Shown here: one piece after another, positions 56,701 through 64,000 of the stretch
Numbering within the stretch: the stretch's first letter is position 1
Layout: each line of letters opens with the position of its first letter
Assembly: GCA_018242525.1 (NCBI GenBank)
Contig: JAFEBS010000024.1
Coordinates: 1-64,000, forward strand
Reading direction: 5' to 3'
DNA: 64,000 bases
Source: Planctomycetota bacterium
GTDB taxonomy: Bacteria; Planctomycetota; Planctomycetia; Planctomycetales; Planctomycetaceae
Made by a program: the position numbers and the translations under genes
The notes under the pieces: generated by a model
The model's input: only the letters and a program-made list of their open reading frames with translations
Told to the model about the DNA's origin: nothing
The model's database searches: none

Positions 56701-57107
56701 TGTGCCTGTTGTGCTCGATTGTCGGCGTGCAGGCGGCGCAGATGGACATCAACATTTTTACGCAGATTGGCTTTGTGGTACTGGTGGGACTGGCCTGCAA
56801 GAACGCGATCCTGATCGTCGAATTCGCCCGCGCCCGCCACGCCGCTGGAGTTCCCCGGTTCCAGGCAACGCTGGATGCCTGCCGCCTGCGTCTGCGACCG
56901 ATCATCATGACTTCATTCGCATTCATCCTGGGCGTGGTGCCGCTGATGGTCGGCCAGGGAGCCGGTTCTGAAATGCGCCGGACACTGGGGGTCGCCGTCT
57001 TCTCGGGGATGCTGGGAGTCACTCTGTTCGGTGTCTTCCTGACACCGATCTTTTTCTTCGTCATTCAATGGTTCGCCGACTGGCGCGAATCCCGTTCAAA
57101 GCCTTAG
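53790..57107 (+). CDS. RND efflux pump, HAE1 family, second copy
   Basis: Second AcrB-like pump of 1105 aa, 57 bases after the first. The same relay residues are present: Asp409, Asp410 in GIVVDDAIVVVE and Lys1004 in LACKNAILIVEFAR. About 60 more residues are found between the sixth and seventh core helices (residues ~505-580, including ITGGWLGFAWLAPLLAQHF and AIIGMLFALLTGSLINQVL), enough for two extra membrane segments. Close similarity to the first pump suggests an old tandem duplication. Together they could form two homotrimers, or a mixed trimer as MdtBC does. Confidence 0.95.
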   Translation: MFSRFFIDRPIFATVLSIVITLAGGIAVFALPVTQYPEITPPTVEVSAVYPGANARTVADTVAAPIEQQVNGVESMMYMSSQCTNDGNFTLTVTFRPGTDLNLAQVMVQNRVALAQPILPPLVQRRGVTVKKKSPSQLMIINLYSPDGSRGNLYLSNYATIQLRDELSRLPGVGDITFLGQRDYSMRIWLDPEKMSVRNLSSGDIVQAIEQQNTQVAAGQIGQPPAPSDQVFQYTMGTLGRLTEDEQFGRMILRASDNSGMVRLNDVARTELGALGYDQLCTLDQKPSVALSIYQLPGSNALDTARLVRAKMEDLKSRFEKGVDYAIVYDTTPFIEESVYEVFYSLRDAVLLVAIVVLVFLQGWRAAIIPLIAVPVAVVGTFAAMLAVGFSLNTLTLFGLVLAIGIVVDDAIVVVEAVEHHIEEGLLPREAAIQAMDQVSGPVVAVGLVLTAVFIPCAFISGIVGQFFRQFAITIAISTLISAFNSLTLSPALAVLLLKPKSAGHGEALPRLGLVITGGWLGFAWLAPLLAQHFPSLADQMPWNGHHLLPWGSAIIGMLFALLTGSLINQVLRWFFRIFNSGFTAVTNAYVGSVGLSLRVAPVALVGYGLLLYLTYDLFQKTPTGFIPPQDKGYLLVNVQLPDSASLDRTNQVMQRIESIAEKSPGVKHTMAITGQSILLGANAPNFGTMYVMLDEFHSRAEHGLTGDRIAETLKAKFDSEVANGLINVFSAPPVDGLGTAGGFRIVIEDRGDNGLSTLEDVSQQIVDKASANPALRGLFTSFRADTPWLYLDIDRDAAKSMGVSLSDLFNTLQVNFGSLYINDFNRFGRTWQVNVQADSKFRMKIDDLKRLKVRNSHGQMVPLAAVVAVRETTGPVMLLRYNLYSSAVINANASPGTSSGQAIQQMQDIANEGLVQGMRSEWTELALLQLQAGNTAMYAFLLAVVLVFLVLAAQYESWSLPLAVILVVPMCLLCSIVGVQAAQMDINIFTQIGFVVLVGLACKNAILIVEFARARHAAGVPRFQATLDACRLRLRPIIMTSFAFILGVVPLMVGQGAGSEMRRTLGVAVFSGMLGVTLFGVFLTPIFFFVIQWFADWRESRSKP

Positions 57108-57433
57108 CTCGACGCGCGAATTTTGAAGTTGCGATGTTTTTCTTGCGAGTTCAAACGACGAGGTCACTTGCCACGATGAACGTGAATTCTCTCCGTGGTG
57201 TCCGCGTTTTCCGTATCTCGTTTGGCGGTAATTCCTGCCATGTTCTACACGAGATTCACCACGAAGGACTGGAAGATCCACGAAGGGAAGAAAGGAAGTT
57301 TCTTTGTATTCCTTCGTGTCTTTCGTGGTGAAACCCCACCGCTCTCATCGCCCGAGCGGGCTTTCGTAGCGCAACTTGCCCTGGAATTCTGATCAGTGAA
57401 ATCCGTACCATCCGTGGTGAATAATCCGGGCTA
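57108..57433. other. Intergenic region with decayed repeats
   Basis: About 326 bases without a credible gene. It holds several degenerate CACGGAG/CACGAAG-type words, including inverted arms TTCACCACGAA (57255-57265) and TTCGTGGTGAA (57322-57332), and similar words at 57190 and 57410. Open frames here are made of these repeats. One of the hairpins may serve as terminator between the RND operon and the convergent minus-strand gene. Confidence 0.6.
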
Positions 57434-57787
57434 CTAACGCGCAGGTGGCAACGGCCCCTGATTGGTCATCGGGATTCGATGCGTCGCGCACATTCTGGCC
57501 GATGGGTTTTGCTGCAGAACTTCGACGGGGGGTGAAGCCCGCCATTTTTGACATTCCGAACAATACAAACCTGGTGACAATGTCGGCTGGCCGGTACGGG
57601 GATGGGATTCATTCGTCCCCCTGGCCCGCAGGACAAATATCTCACCGGATTCCCGGCAGACAAACACGAACTTCTGGCGATGTTCCTCACGCACTGGTGT
57701 GGATCGGTCACCGGCAACGACGGGATAAATCATTCGGCCAGCCAACAGCAGCAGGCCCGCGGCAATCCAGACACGAATGTCTCGCAT
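57434..57787 (-). CDS. Small membrane-anchored protein with cysteine motifs
   Basis: Protein of 117 aa. An N-terminal hydrophobic helix (VWIAAGLLLLAGRMIYPVV) anchors it. The soluble part has cysteines and histidines in FVFVCRES, YCSECQKW and MCATHRIPM, a possible zinc ribbon. ATG 57787 is chosen because GAGG lies eight bases upstream. It lies 118 bases after the DUF1559 gene on the same strand and could be transcribed from the same riboswitch-controlled leader. No family recognised. Confidence 0.6.
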   Translation of the reverse strand: MRDIRVWIAAGLLLLAGRMIYPVVAGDRSTPVREEHRQKFVFVCRESGEIFVLRARGTNESHPRTGQPTLSPGLYCSECQKWRASPPVEVLQQNPSARMCATHRIPMTNQGPLPPAR

Positions 57788-57905
57788 ATACTTGTCCTCT
57801 ATCATGGCAGTTCGAAAACATGGGAGCTGTGAATTGTCAGATTTGCGGGAAATCACCCACCGTGTGGGCTGGGGCGATTCACCAAACGATTCGTCAACGG
57901 CCCGG

Positions 57906-58805
57906 CTATTGCCGGTCGTACAGTTCGTCCTGCCTGTTGGGGTCGCCCAGGTTCCCATCGCTGACATAACCCAGCCGCTTTTCTTCCATCCGGCCCGCTT
58001 GTGAAGAGCTCAGGAAGTTTGGACCGGGAATGCTGATCTGGAAGTTCCGGGCTCGAGTTTCAACATGGCCGTCCAGGAAGGCAACGTTGGCGGTATCGTT
58101 GTGCCGGAAGTGGGTCGTTGGGTAGTTCTGGCTGGGCGGTTCCAGCAGCCAGGTCTCCTGGAATGACAGGGCGAAGTCGACTTGAGCAGCGTCGGCAAAC
58201 ACCAGTGTCTGTGTCATCTGTGTGACATCTCGCAACTGTCGAAAATCGGCGGTCGCCGTCACGCTGGGCCAGTTCGACCAGTCATAGTTGATTCCGTATC
58301 CCAGGTATCGACCATTGAAGCCGTAGCCGCTGGCCATCCGGCCGAACCGGACCGAGTCAACTTGTGTCGCTCCAAAGTCGGGGCATTGGTAGGCGGCATA
58401 GTTCGTTTCGATGAACGGGGCGAGTTGTCCCTGGGAAAAGTCCAGTTGCCGGGCTGCAGGAAGATCGTAGTTGACGTTTCCAAACCAGAACCGGGCCTGT
58501 CCAACCGATGGATAGGCGGATGCGTTGGCGATGAACCTGGCATCATCAATCCGGTAGCAAGGGAGGACTCCGGCGTAGGTTTCGGTGTAGTTGTGCAAGG
58601 CCAGCGCCAGTTGCTTCAGATTGTTCTTGCATTGAGTTCGCCGGGCGGCTTCACGCGCTTGCTGGACCGCCGGGAGCAACAAGCCGATCAACACGGCGAT
58701 GATCGCAATCACGACCAGCAATTCGATCAGGGTGAAGCCTGTTCGACCCTGACGCGAGACAATTCGACCGGAAACCGGGAACAACCGATTCTGCGGTTCG
58801 GGCAT
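57906..58805 (-). CDS. DUF1559 pilin-like protein under a cobalamin riboswitch
   Basis: Exported protein of 299 aa. The prepilin signal is RTG followed by [20 protein letters not shown], with cleavage after Gly23, mature Phe24 and Glu at +5 (Glu28), and a single hydrophobic helix. DUF1559 features follow: [20 protein letters not shown], and the C-terminal [23 protein letters not shown]1559 proteins are highly expanded in planctomycetes and are thought to be pseudopilin-like; function unknown. ATG 58805 is used; the longer frame overlaps the leader. A cobalamin riboswitch ends 178 bases upstream, so expression probably depends on B12 level. The SD (CGGAG) lies in a small hairpin at 58813-58841. 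Confidence 0.9.
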   Translation of the reverse strand: MPEPQNRLFPVSGRIVSRQGRTGFTLIELLVVIAIIAVLIGLLLPAVQQAREAARRTQCKNNLKQLALALHNYTETYAGVLPCYRIDDARFIANASAYPSVGQARFWFGNVNYDLPAARQLDFSQGQLAPFIETNYAAYQCPDFGATQVDSVRFGRMASGYGFNGRYLGYGINYDWSNWPSVTATADFRQLRDVTQMTQTLVFADAAQVDFALSFQETWLLEPPSQNYPTTHFRHNDTANVAFLDGHVETRARNFQISIPGPNFLSSSQAGRMEEKRLGYVSDGNLGDPNRQDELYDRQ

Positions 58806-58812
58806 GACAATT

Positions 58813-58841
58813 CTCCGTTGTCTGACGCATGACTCACGGAG
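58813..58841 (-). promoter_or_regulatory. Hairpin that covers the ribosome binding site (possible expression platform)
   Basis: On the minus strand CTCCGT (58836-58841) can pair with ACGGAG (58813-58818), which contains the Shine-Dalgarno of the DUF1559 gene, around a 17-nt loop. It could be the switch that blocks translation when the upstream riboswitch binds its ligand. It is about 140 bases from the aptamer, so the link is uncertain. Confidence 0.4.
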
Positions 58842-58983
58842 CCACCAGAAAGAATCGCAGCAGCGACAGCGCATCCTGCCACTCGCCCCCATTTGAAGCA
58901 TCAGGGAGGAGCAGAGTGAATATAATTCGCGCCAGTCAGACTTCCACGACTCGTCCGAAGCGAGCACCGCAGGTCATCGAAAC

Positions 58984-59159
58984 GACATCTGGGCAGGTCT
59001 TCTGGCTCCCGGATCAGTCTACTGACCGCGCCTTCCCGAACTTCGTGTTCAGTGGCGGTTGCGGCGTTCGTCCCCGGATACAGCGGCGGGACCGCGACGG
59101 ATTTGCACCGTCTTCCCTATTCTCTCGCGCAGGCCACAAGCCTGACGAGCACCCATGTC
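58984..59159 (-). ncRNA. Cobalamin riboswitch (B12 aptamer)
   Basis: On the minus strand, in order: P1 arm GACAT; a helical part with GGTGCTCGTCAGGCTTG; AATAGGGAAGACGGTGCAAA followed by TCCGTCGCGGTCCCGCCGCT, matching the B12-box core consensus; CCACTGAACACGAAG; TTCGGGAAGG; GAGCCAGAAGACCTGCC, the second invariant block; and the closing P1 arm ATGTC. The conserved blocks and their order fit the cobalamin riboswitch class with high certainty. It lies in the leader of the DUF1559 gene, so it probably represses that gene when adenosylcobalamin or another cobalamin is plentiful. No recognisable B12 synthesis or uptake gene is in the window. Confidence 0.95.
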
Positions 59160-59382
59160 AGCGTGGCATCCTACCAACCTGCCCGCTGGTTTCAACTCCA
59201 TTGCCATGCGCGTCCGTTCCCAGCGGAAACGCCTGCGCCAATTCGTCCGTGGAATGAAACTCACGCAGATCAGCACCGAATTCCGAGTAGGCCTCAAAGA
59301 CCCGCACATCGGTCGAGGAAAACAGGAACTCCAGGACCGCCCGTTGGTCCGTCTCCGCTGCAAAAAAATCCAGTTTCGCCAT
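59158..59382 (-). pseudogene. Likely truncated gene fragment before the riboswitch
   Basis: A 74-codon frame starting MAKLDFFAAETDQRAVLEFL that reads like the beginning of a normal soluble protein (FSSTDVRVFEAYSEFGADLR, ELAQAFPLGTDAHGNG). It then ends after a short unrelated tail at the very base where the riboswitch begins. The protein-like part looks cut off, so this is probably a gene remnant. No family assigned with certainty. Confidence 0.45.
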
Positions 59383-59454
59383 GCGCTGGTCCTGTGCCAG
59401 TTTCACGCCAGAGGTGTCAGCCCTTTCGTCCCAATGCCCAAGTCACCGTCGGGA

Positions 59455-62016
59455 CTATTCGCGGGTGATGAATTCATCCAGGTTCATCAGGACCCGGGCC
59501 ACGGCCGTCCAGGTGGCGGCTTCGACGGTGGAAATCTGCGAAGGCAACGACTGCGGCGCGAACTCGGCGGCCGACTTTTCGTCACTGGTAAACCGGGCGC
59601 GTTGCTGCTGAACGTAGTCACGCAGGCGCGACAACTCGGTCGATCCCGGATCACGGGACAAGCACAGTTCGCAGGCCAGAATCAGGCGATGTGAATCGTC
59701 ACCCGGTGGACTGGTCAGCACACGCAGCGCCAAACCTCGCGCAAACTCCACAAACGTCAGGTCGTTGGCCAGAGTCAGACTTTGCAGCGGTGTGTTGGAG
59801 CGGATGCGGCGAGTACACGCAACGTTGGCGTCCGGAAAATCAAATACTGTCATGGCCGGATACAGGCTGGAACGCCACAAATGTGTATACATCGCCTTGC
59901 GGTATCGCGAACGGTCGGTTTCCGTCTTCCACGGCTTCTTATCTTGTGTGAAGTCGAAGACACCGTCCGGTTGAGGCGGGTAAACCGGCGGGCCACCCAG
60001 CTCAGTCGTTAACAATCCCGACGCAGCCAGCGCAGTGTCGCGAATCACTTCCGCATCCAGTCGCAGTCGATTCTGTTGTGCGAGCCACTTGTTTGTCGGG
60101 TCCGCTTCGGCGACATCCTCACGTTGACGCGACGACTGGCGATAAGTCGCCGAAGTCACCAGTTGCCGGTGCAATCGCTTGAAATCCCAACCTGGGCGTT
60201 CCTGGGACTGTGCGAGTCCGGAGAAATCGCTGGCGAGCCAGTCGAGTAACTGAGGATGTGACGGGGGCGTCCCCTGGGTCCCGAAATCGTTCTCGGTTTC
60301 GACCAGACCGCGCCCAAACAGTTTTTGCCAGACGCGGTTCACCGTAACCCGCGCGGTCAAGGGATTGTCAGCCGAGACCAGCCAGCGAGCGAGGTCAAGT
60401 CGAGTTTCAATCGGTGCGTCAGCGCCGTCTGTGCTCGCCTCGGACCTGCCCAGGACCGCCGGTACCGCTGGTATGACTCTGGCCCCTTTGCGCAGGAAAT
60501 CACCACGCATGTGAATGTGCGTTTCACGCGGCTGAGCCAATTCCTGCATCACCATCGTGGTGGGAAACTTCGGTTCCTCACTGCGTAACTTCGCGATGGC
60601 ATCCAGTTGCGGATATTTCTGCCGCGCCACATCCAGCCCGCGGAAATAGGCATCCAGGTCCCGTTTGTGCGTGGCCGAGCGATCCCGCGGGGGAAGATCG
60701 ACCGCGTTCTTGACGTTGAACGGCAGCTTCTTCTTGTCGTCGTCGGTCAGTGTCTTTTCCCAGTCTGCCATGTCCGCTGCGATCGCGTCGGCCTGCGAAT
60801 TGATTTCCTTGTCCAGTTCGGCAATCTGTGACCGGATCTGTTTTTGCCGTTCTGGTTCGCCAGCCGCCAGTTGCTCGGGCGAAGGAACATCGATCCGGGG
60901 AGCGGTCGGGTCGCCTCCGGCAAATACCGTGCTGTTGAAGTACGCATACAACTGGTAATACTCTCGCTGTGAGATCGGGTCGTACTTGTGGTCATGACAT
61001 TGAGCACAGCCGACCGTCAGACCCAGGAAAACAGTTCCCGTGGTGTTGACTCGGTCGACGACGGACTCAACGCGAAACTGTTCAGGGTCGGTGCCCCCTT
61101 CTTCATTGACCAGCGTATTGCGATGGAAACCAGTGGCAACGCGCTGATCCAGGTCTGCATCCGGCAGCATGTCTCCGGCCAGTTGATCAATCACAAACTG
61201 GTCAAACGGCAGGTTCCGGTTCAGGGCCGCCACAACCCAATCACGGAACTTCCAGATGGTCCGCGGCATGTCGCGTGTGAACCCGTTGGAATCGGCATAC
61301 CGGGCGACATCCAGCCAGTCACGTCCCCAGCGTTCGCCAAAATGAGGCGATGCCAGCAGGCGATCCACGACCCGTTCAAACGCATCGGGAGTCGAATCCT
61401 GGACGAATTCGTGAAGCTCTTCCGGTGACGGAGGAACACCGCACAGGTCCAGTGAGGCACGGCGGATCAGCGTGGCCCGTTCCGCTTCGGCGGACGGAGT
61501 GAGCTTCAGTGGTTCCAGCCTGGCGATGATGAAGCAGTCAATGGGCCCCCGGGCGGCATGACCTGCAATGGCGGGCGGGACGGGATGCTGGACGGGTTGA
61601 AACGACCAGTGGTCGGCCCCTTTCCTGGCGGCGGCCACAGTCACTTCATCGGCTGGAAACGGGGCACCGCTGGCAATCCAATCATGCAGCATCCGCTTCT
61701 CATCGGCCGTCAATCCGAGCCCTTCCGGCGGCATTTTGGATGCTCCATCGGTCCCGTTCACCGCCTGGATCAGCAGGCTCTTCGCCGGTTCCTTTGTGAT
61801 CACGGCCGGCCCACTGTCACCCCCGGCCATCAAGGCCCGGCCACTGTCCACGCGCAGTCCGGATTGCTGCTTTTCAGAACCGTGGCACCTGATGCAGTGC
61901 TTGACGAGCAACGGCTTGATGTGCGTTGCGTAATCGACCCTGGCCGACTCCTCGGCACCAGCCAGAGCAACAGGCAACAGCACCAGCCCGAGTAAGCATC
62001 GTTTCAACAGCTGCAT
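59455..62016 (-). CDS. Secreted planctomycete cytochrome c-like protein (PSCyt1-DUF1549-DUF1553), third copy
   Basis: Exported protein of 853 aa. Signal peptide ends near ALAGAEES. CIRCH at residues 41-45 is the haem motif of PSCyt1 (LVKHCIRCHGSEKQQSG), and CAQCH occurs in GCAQCHDHKYDPISQREYY of DUF1549. DUF1549 is marked by RRASLDLCGVPPSPEELHEF and DUF1553 by NPLTARVTVNRVWQKLFGRG, with the usual end VLMNLDEFITRE. A coiled segment lies near residues 365-430. ATG 62016 gives the signal peptide. It has no DUF1501 neighbour; the divergent gene is a PVC-type haem protein, so the two may share a promoter region. Confidence 0.93.
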   Translation of the reverse strand: MQLLKRCLLGLVLLPVALAGAEESARVDYATHIKPLLVKHCIRCHGSEKQQSGLRVDSGRALMAGGDSGPAVITKEPAKSLLIQAVNGTDGASKMPPEGLGLTADEKRMLHDWIASGAPFPADEVTVAAARKGADHWSFQPVQHPVPPAIAGHAARGPIDCFIIARLEPLKLTPSAEAERATLIRRASLDLCGVPPSPEELHEFVQDSTPDAFERVVDRLLASPHFGERWGRDWLDVARYADSNGFTRDMPRTIWKFRDWVVAALNRNLPFDQFVIDQLAGDMLPDADLDQRVATGFHRNTLVNEEGGTDPEQFRVESVVDRVNTTGTVFLGLTVGCAQCHDHKYDPISQREYYQLYAYFNSTVFAGGDPTAPRIDVPSPEQLAAGEPERQKQIRSQIAELDKEINSQADAIAADMADWEKTLTDDDKKKLPFNVKNAVDLPPRDRSATHKRDLDAYFRGLDVARQKYPQLDAIAKLRSEEPKFPTTMVMQELAQPRETHIHMRGDFLRKGARVIPAVPAVLGRSEASTDGADAPIETRLDLARWLVSADNPLTARVTVNRVWQKLFGRGLVETENDFGTQGTPPSHPQLLDWLASDFSGLAQSQERPGWDFKRLHRQLVTSATYRQSSRQREDVAEADPTNKWLAQQNRLRLDAEVIRDTALAASGLLTTELGGPPVYPPQPDGVFDFTQDKKPWKTETDRSRYRKAMYTHLWRSSLYPAMTVFDFPDANVACTRRIRSNTPLQSLTLANDLTFVEFARGLALRVLTSPPGDDSHRLILACELCLSRDPGSTELSRLRDYVQQQRARFTSDEKSAAEFAPQSLPSQISTVEAATWTAVARVLMNLDEFITRE

Positions 62017-62407
62017 CGCCCAGTCCTTACGGTTCCCCGAGATAATCAATCACAGATGATCCTGTGAGTATCACTCGTAGACCGGACGGGGTCAATCTGC
62101 GACCCGGTCGGCATTTGGGCAAACGGCATTTTCAAATGGCGGTCAATCAACTCCCAAAGGATCTGGATCACCCACGCGGACCAGCCTGGCCAACGAACTG
62201 AACGGGCATCACTTCGGGATCCCCTGCCCTTGGACGGTGGCGTCGTGGGAACATCTCGGTATCCTCATGGGAGCATCGGTATCGCGCCTCTCGCCGTTGG
62301 CTCAGGGTTTCATGACAGACCTGACATCGATTGACACCGAGTCAATGGCGATCGGTGCGCTGCCGCCTGCCGTCCTGCCCACCATCCCGCCTTCGGAGAG
62401 TCCGCCG
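62017..62407. other. Divergent promoter region
   Basis: About 391 bases between the divergent DUF1549/1553 gene and the PVC-type gene. I see no gene, no long hairpin and no repeat shared with other places in the window. It probably holds both promoters. Confidence 0.5.
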
Positions 62408-64000
62408 ATGAGTTTCCGTCCCTCGACCTGGATGTTCTCGGTCCTCGTCCTTGCACTTGCTCTGCCTGGCGTACCGTCCCGCGGCCGGGCGGAAGAAAAG
62501 CCACTGGCCGAATTGCTGCCCAGGATCCCGCCCCAGGCACCGGAAGTGGCTCCCAAGACATTTGAACTGCAGCACGGGTTCAGCCTGGAACTGGTCGCTG
62601 CCGAACCTCTCGTTGCTGACCCGATCGACGCCGCCTTCGACGAACAGAATCGAATGTACGTCGTCGAAATGTCCGATTACCCGTTCCTGCCCGAACAACG
62701 CGTGCAGAAATACAAGGAGCAGCGTCCTGAAAGCTGGAGTCGCATCCGGTTGCTGACGGACACCAACCACGACGGTCAGATGGACAAGAGCACGGTCTTT
62801 GCCGACAAACTGCGCTGGGCTCAATCGGTCTGCTGCTCCAAGGGAGGCGTGTATGTCCTGGCACCGCCGCATCTGTACTACATGAAGGACACCAGCGGAG
62901 ATGATGTCGCCGACGTCAAGGAGATCCTTTGTACGGGGTTCAGCCAGACAAACGTCCAAGGTCTGGCGAACGGCCTGGAATGGGGCCGCGACAATGCGAT
63001 CTATTTTTCATCGGGACTGGCCGGGGGAGAATTGACGATTCCCGCAGCCGGAGGAAAGCCCGAACGCAAATTCACCCCTGGCCGACGTGATCTGCGACTG
63101 GATCCTGCCACCAACGAAATCACGATGGTCTCGGGCGGGCAGCAGTTCGGACATACCATTGACGATTTTGGCGAGAGATTCATCTGTTCCAACAGCAACC
63201 ACATTGTTCACGTCACCTGGCCACTGCATTACCTGGAACGAAACCCTCAATTGACCGTGCCAAGCACCACGCGCCCGATTGCCAAGGAGGGTTCCGCAGC
63301 GGTCGTCTTCCGGAAGAGTCCTGCGGAACCGTGGCGGCTGGTCCGAACAGCACGTCGTGCCGCAGATCCGGAATTTGCCAAACGCTTGCCCCCCACCGAA
63401 CTGGTACCCATCGGCTTTTTCACGTCCGCGACGGGAATCACAGTCTATCGAGGCGGAGCGTATCCCGAGGAGTTTCAGGGGAATGTCTTCATCGGCGATG
63501 TTGGTGGAAACCTGGTCCATCGCAAGAAGCTGACGCCCGACGGCATCAGTTTCGTGGCCGAGCGCATGGATCGCGATTGCGAATTCCTGACATCAACCGA
63601 CAACTGGTTTCGCCCGGCGAATTTCGTCAACGCGCCGGATGGAACGCTGTACATGCTGGATATGTATCGGGAAACGATCGAACACCCGGCATCGATCCCT
63701 GAAGACATCAAGGCCCTGTGCGATCTGGAGAGTGGCCATGACCGGGGCCGCATCTGGCGCCTAAGGTCGCCGGAGATGGTCCGGCTGGCACCACCGGATC
63801 TCAGCCAGGCGACGACGGTGGAACTGGTTGAACACCTGCTGTCACCGCACGGCGCAATCCGCGATACCGCCCAACGGCTGATCGTCGAACGGCAAAATAA
63901 ATCGGCAGTCGAACTGCTGCGTGCCATCACCGTGTCGTCATTGCCCTGGCTGCCGCAACGCAAGCAGGGGGTCAGTTCGGTCGCCCGCCTGCACGCCGCC
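62408..64000 (+). CDS. PVC-type haem-binding/dehydrogenase-like propeller protein (C-terminus outside window)
   Basis: Exported protein, 531 codons visible and open at the right edge. Signal peptide from [19 protein letters not shown] to RGRAEE. The propeller part has the planctomycete membrane-bound dehydrogenase pattern: [53 protein letters not shown] [55 protein letters not shown] and [20 protein letters not shown]. Towards the end HEAT-like helices begin. In complete members a CxxCH haem motif follows near the C-terminus; it is not in view. Substrate unknown; probably acts in the periplasm. Confidence 0.88.
   Translation, partial: MSFRPSTWMFSVLVLALALPGVPSRGRAEEKPLAELLPRIPPQAPEVAPKTFELQHGFSLELVAAEPLVADPIDAAFDEQNRMYVVEMSDYPFLPEQRVQKYKEQRPESWSRIRLLTDTNHDGQMDKSTVFADKLRWAQSVCCSKGGVYVLAPPHLYYMKDTSGDDVADVKEILCTGFSQTNVQGLANGLEWGRDNAIYFSSGLAGGELTIPAAGGKPERKFTPGRRDLRLDPATNEITMVSGGQQFGHTIDDFGERFICSNSNHIVHVTWPLHYLERNPQLTVPSTTRPIAKEGSAAVVFRKSPAEPWRLVRTARRAADPEFAKRLPPTELVPIGFFTSATGITVYRGGAYPEEFQGNVFIGDVGGNLVHRKKLTPDGISFVAERMDRDCEFLTSTDNWFRPANFVNAPDGTLYMLDMYRETIEHPASIPEDIKALCDLESGHDRGRIWRLRSPEMVRLAPPDLSQATTVELVEHLLSPHGAIRDTAQRLIVERQNKSAVELLRAITVSSLPWLPQRKQGVSSVARLHAA

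Noticed and set aside
58829..59694. Plus-strand open frames over the riboswitch
   Set aside because: The minus strand there holds the invariant cobalamin riboswitch blocks; the plus-strand frames show no protein features.

Overview
The window reads as a chromosomal segment of a planctomycete, probably order Planctomycetales. The basis is a set of gene families characteristic of that phylum: three secreted c-type cytochrome proteins with DUF1549/DUF1553 (13191-15683, 41730-44168, 59455-62016), a CxxCH protein fused to a WD40-like propeller (40197-41606), two DUF1501 proteins, a DUF1559 pilin-like protein, a formylglycine-type sulfatase and a PVC-type dehydrogenase/propeller protein running off the right edge. 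Coding density is high and genes lie on both strands. No phage, integrase, insertion sequence or CRISPR array was seen, and genus or species cannot be assigned from the sequence alone.

Layout. 1-2.7 kb: end of dxr (isoprenoid synthesis) overlapping a long RseP-type site-2 protease. 2.8-9.3 kb: a degenerate receiver-like protein, an FHA-GAF-histidine kinase, a VOC protein, a DPM1-like glycosyltransferase, a PQQ-type propeller and an HD-domain protein. 9.4-13 kb: an unknown secreted protein, an aldolase-like TIM barrel, tRNA-Leu(UAG), and a cupin/SDR pair. 13.2-21 kb: a DUF1549/1553 + DUF1501 pair, then ceramidase-like, M81 (MlrC-like) and VanX-like hydrolases. 21.8-29.4 kb: a MarR-headed MacAB-TolC-like export operon, with an oversized outer-membrane lipoprotein overlapping an adaptor that ends in two EF-hands. 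29.6-36 kb: a minus-strand block of secreted hydrolases (two alpha/beta hydrolases, an endonuclease/exonuclease/phosphatase-esterase fusion, a sulfatase). 36-48 kb: secreted planctomycete proteins, two further hydrolases, a methyltransferase and folE. 48.2-57.1 kb: a divergent TetR regulator and an RND operon with one adaptor and two tandem pumps. 57.4-59.2 kb: a minus-strand unit with a clear cobalamin riboswitch in front of a DUF1559 pilin-like gene. 59.4-64 kb: a third DUF1549/1553 protein and the divergent PVC-type protein.

The most notable signals are: (1) the cobalamin riboswitch upstream of a pilin-like DUF1559 gene rather than a recognisable B12 gene; (2) a dispersed palindromic element (32214-32290 and 36383-36485) with perfect 27-40 bp arms, an identical 23-nt loop in opposite orientation and paired base changes between copies; (3) EF-hands on a periplasmic adaptor, whose gene overlaps its TolC partner by about 215 nt out of frame; (4) a nuclease-fold/esterase fusion; (5) tandem RND pumps, one with an extra hydrophobic insert. 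Family assignments come from motif recognition in the translated sequence; no database search was possible.
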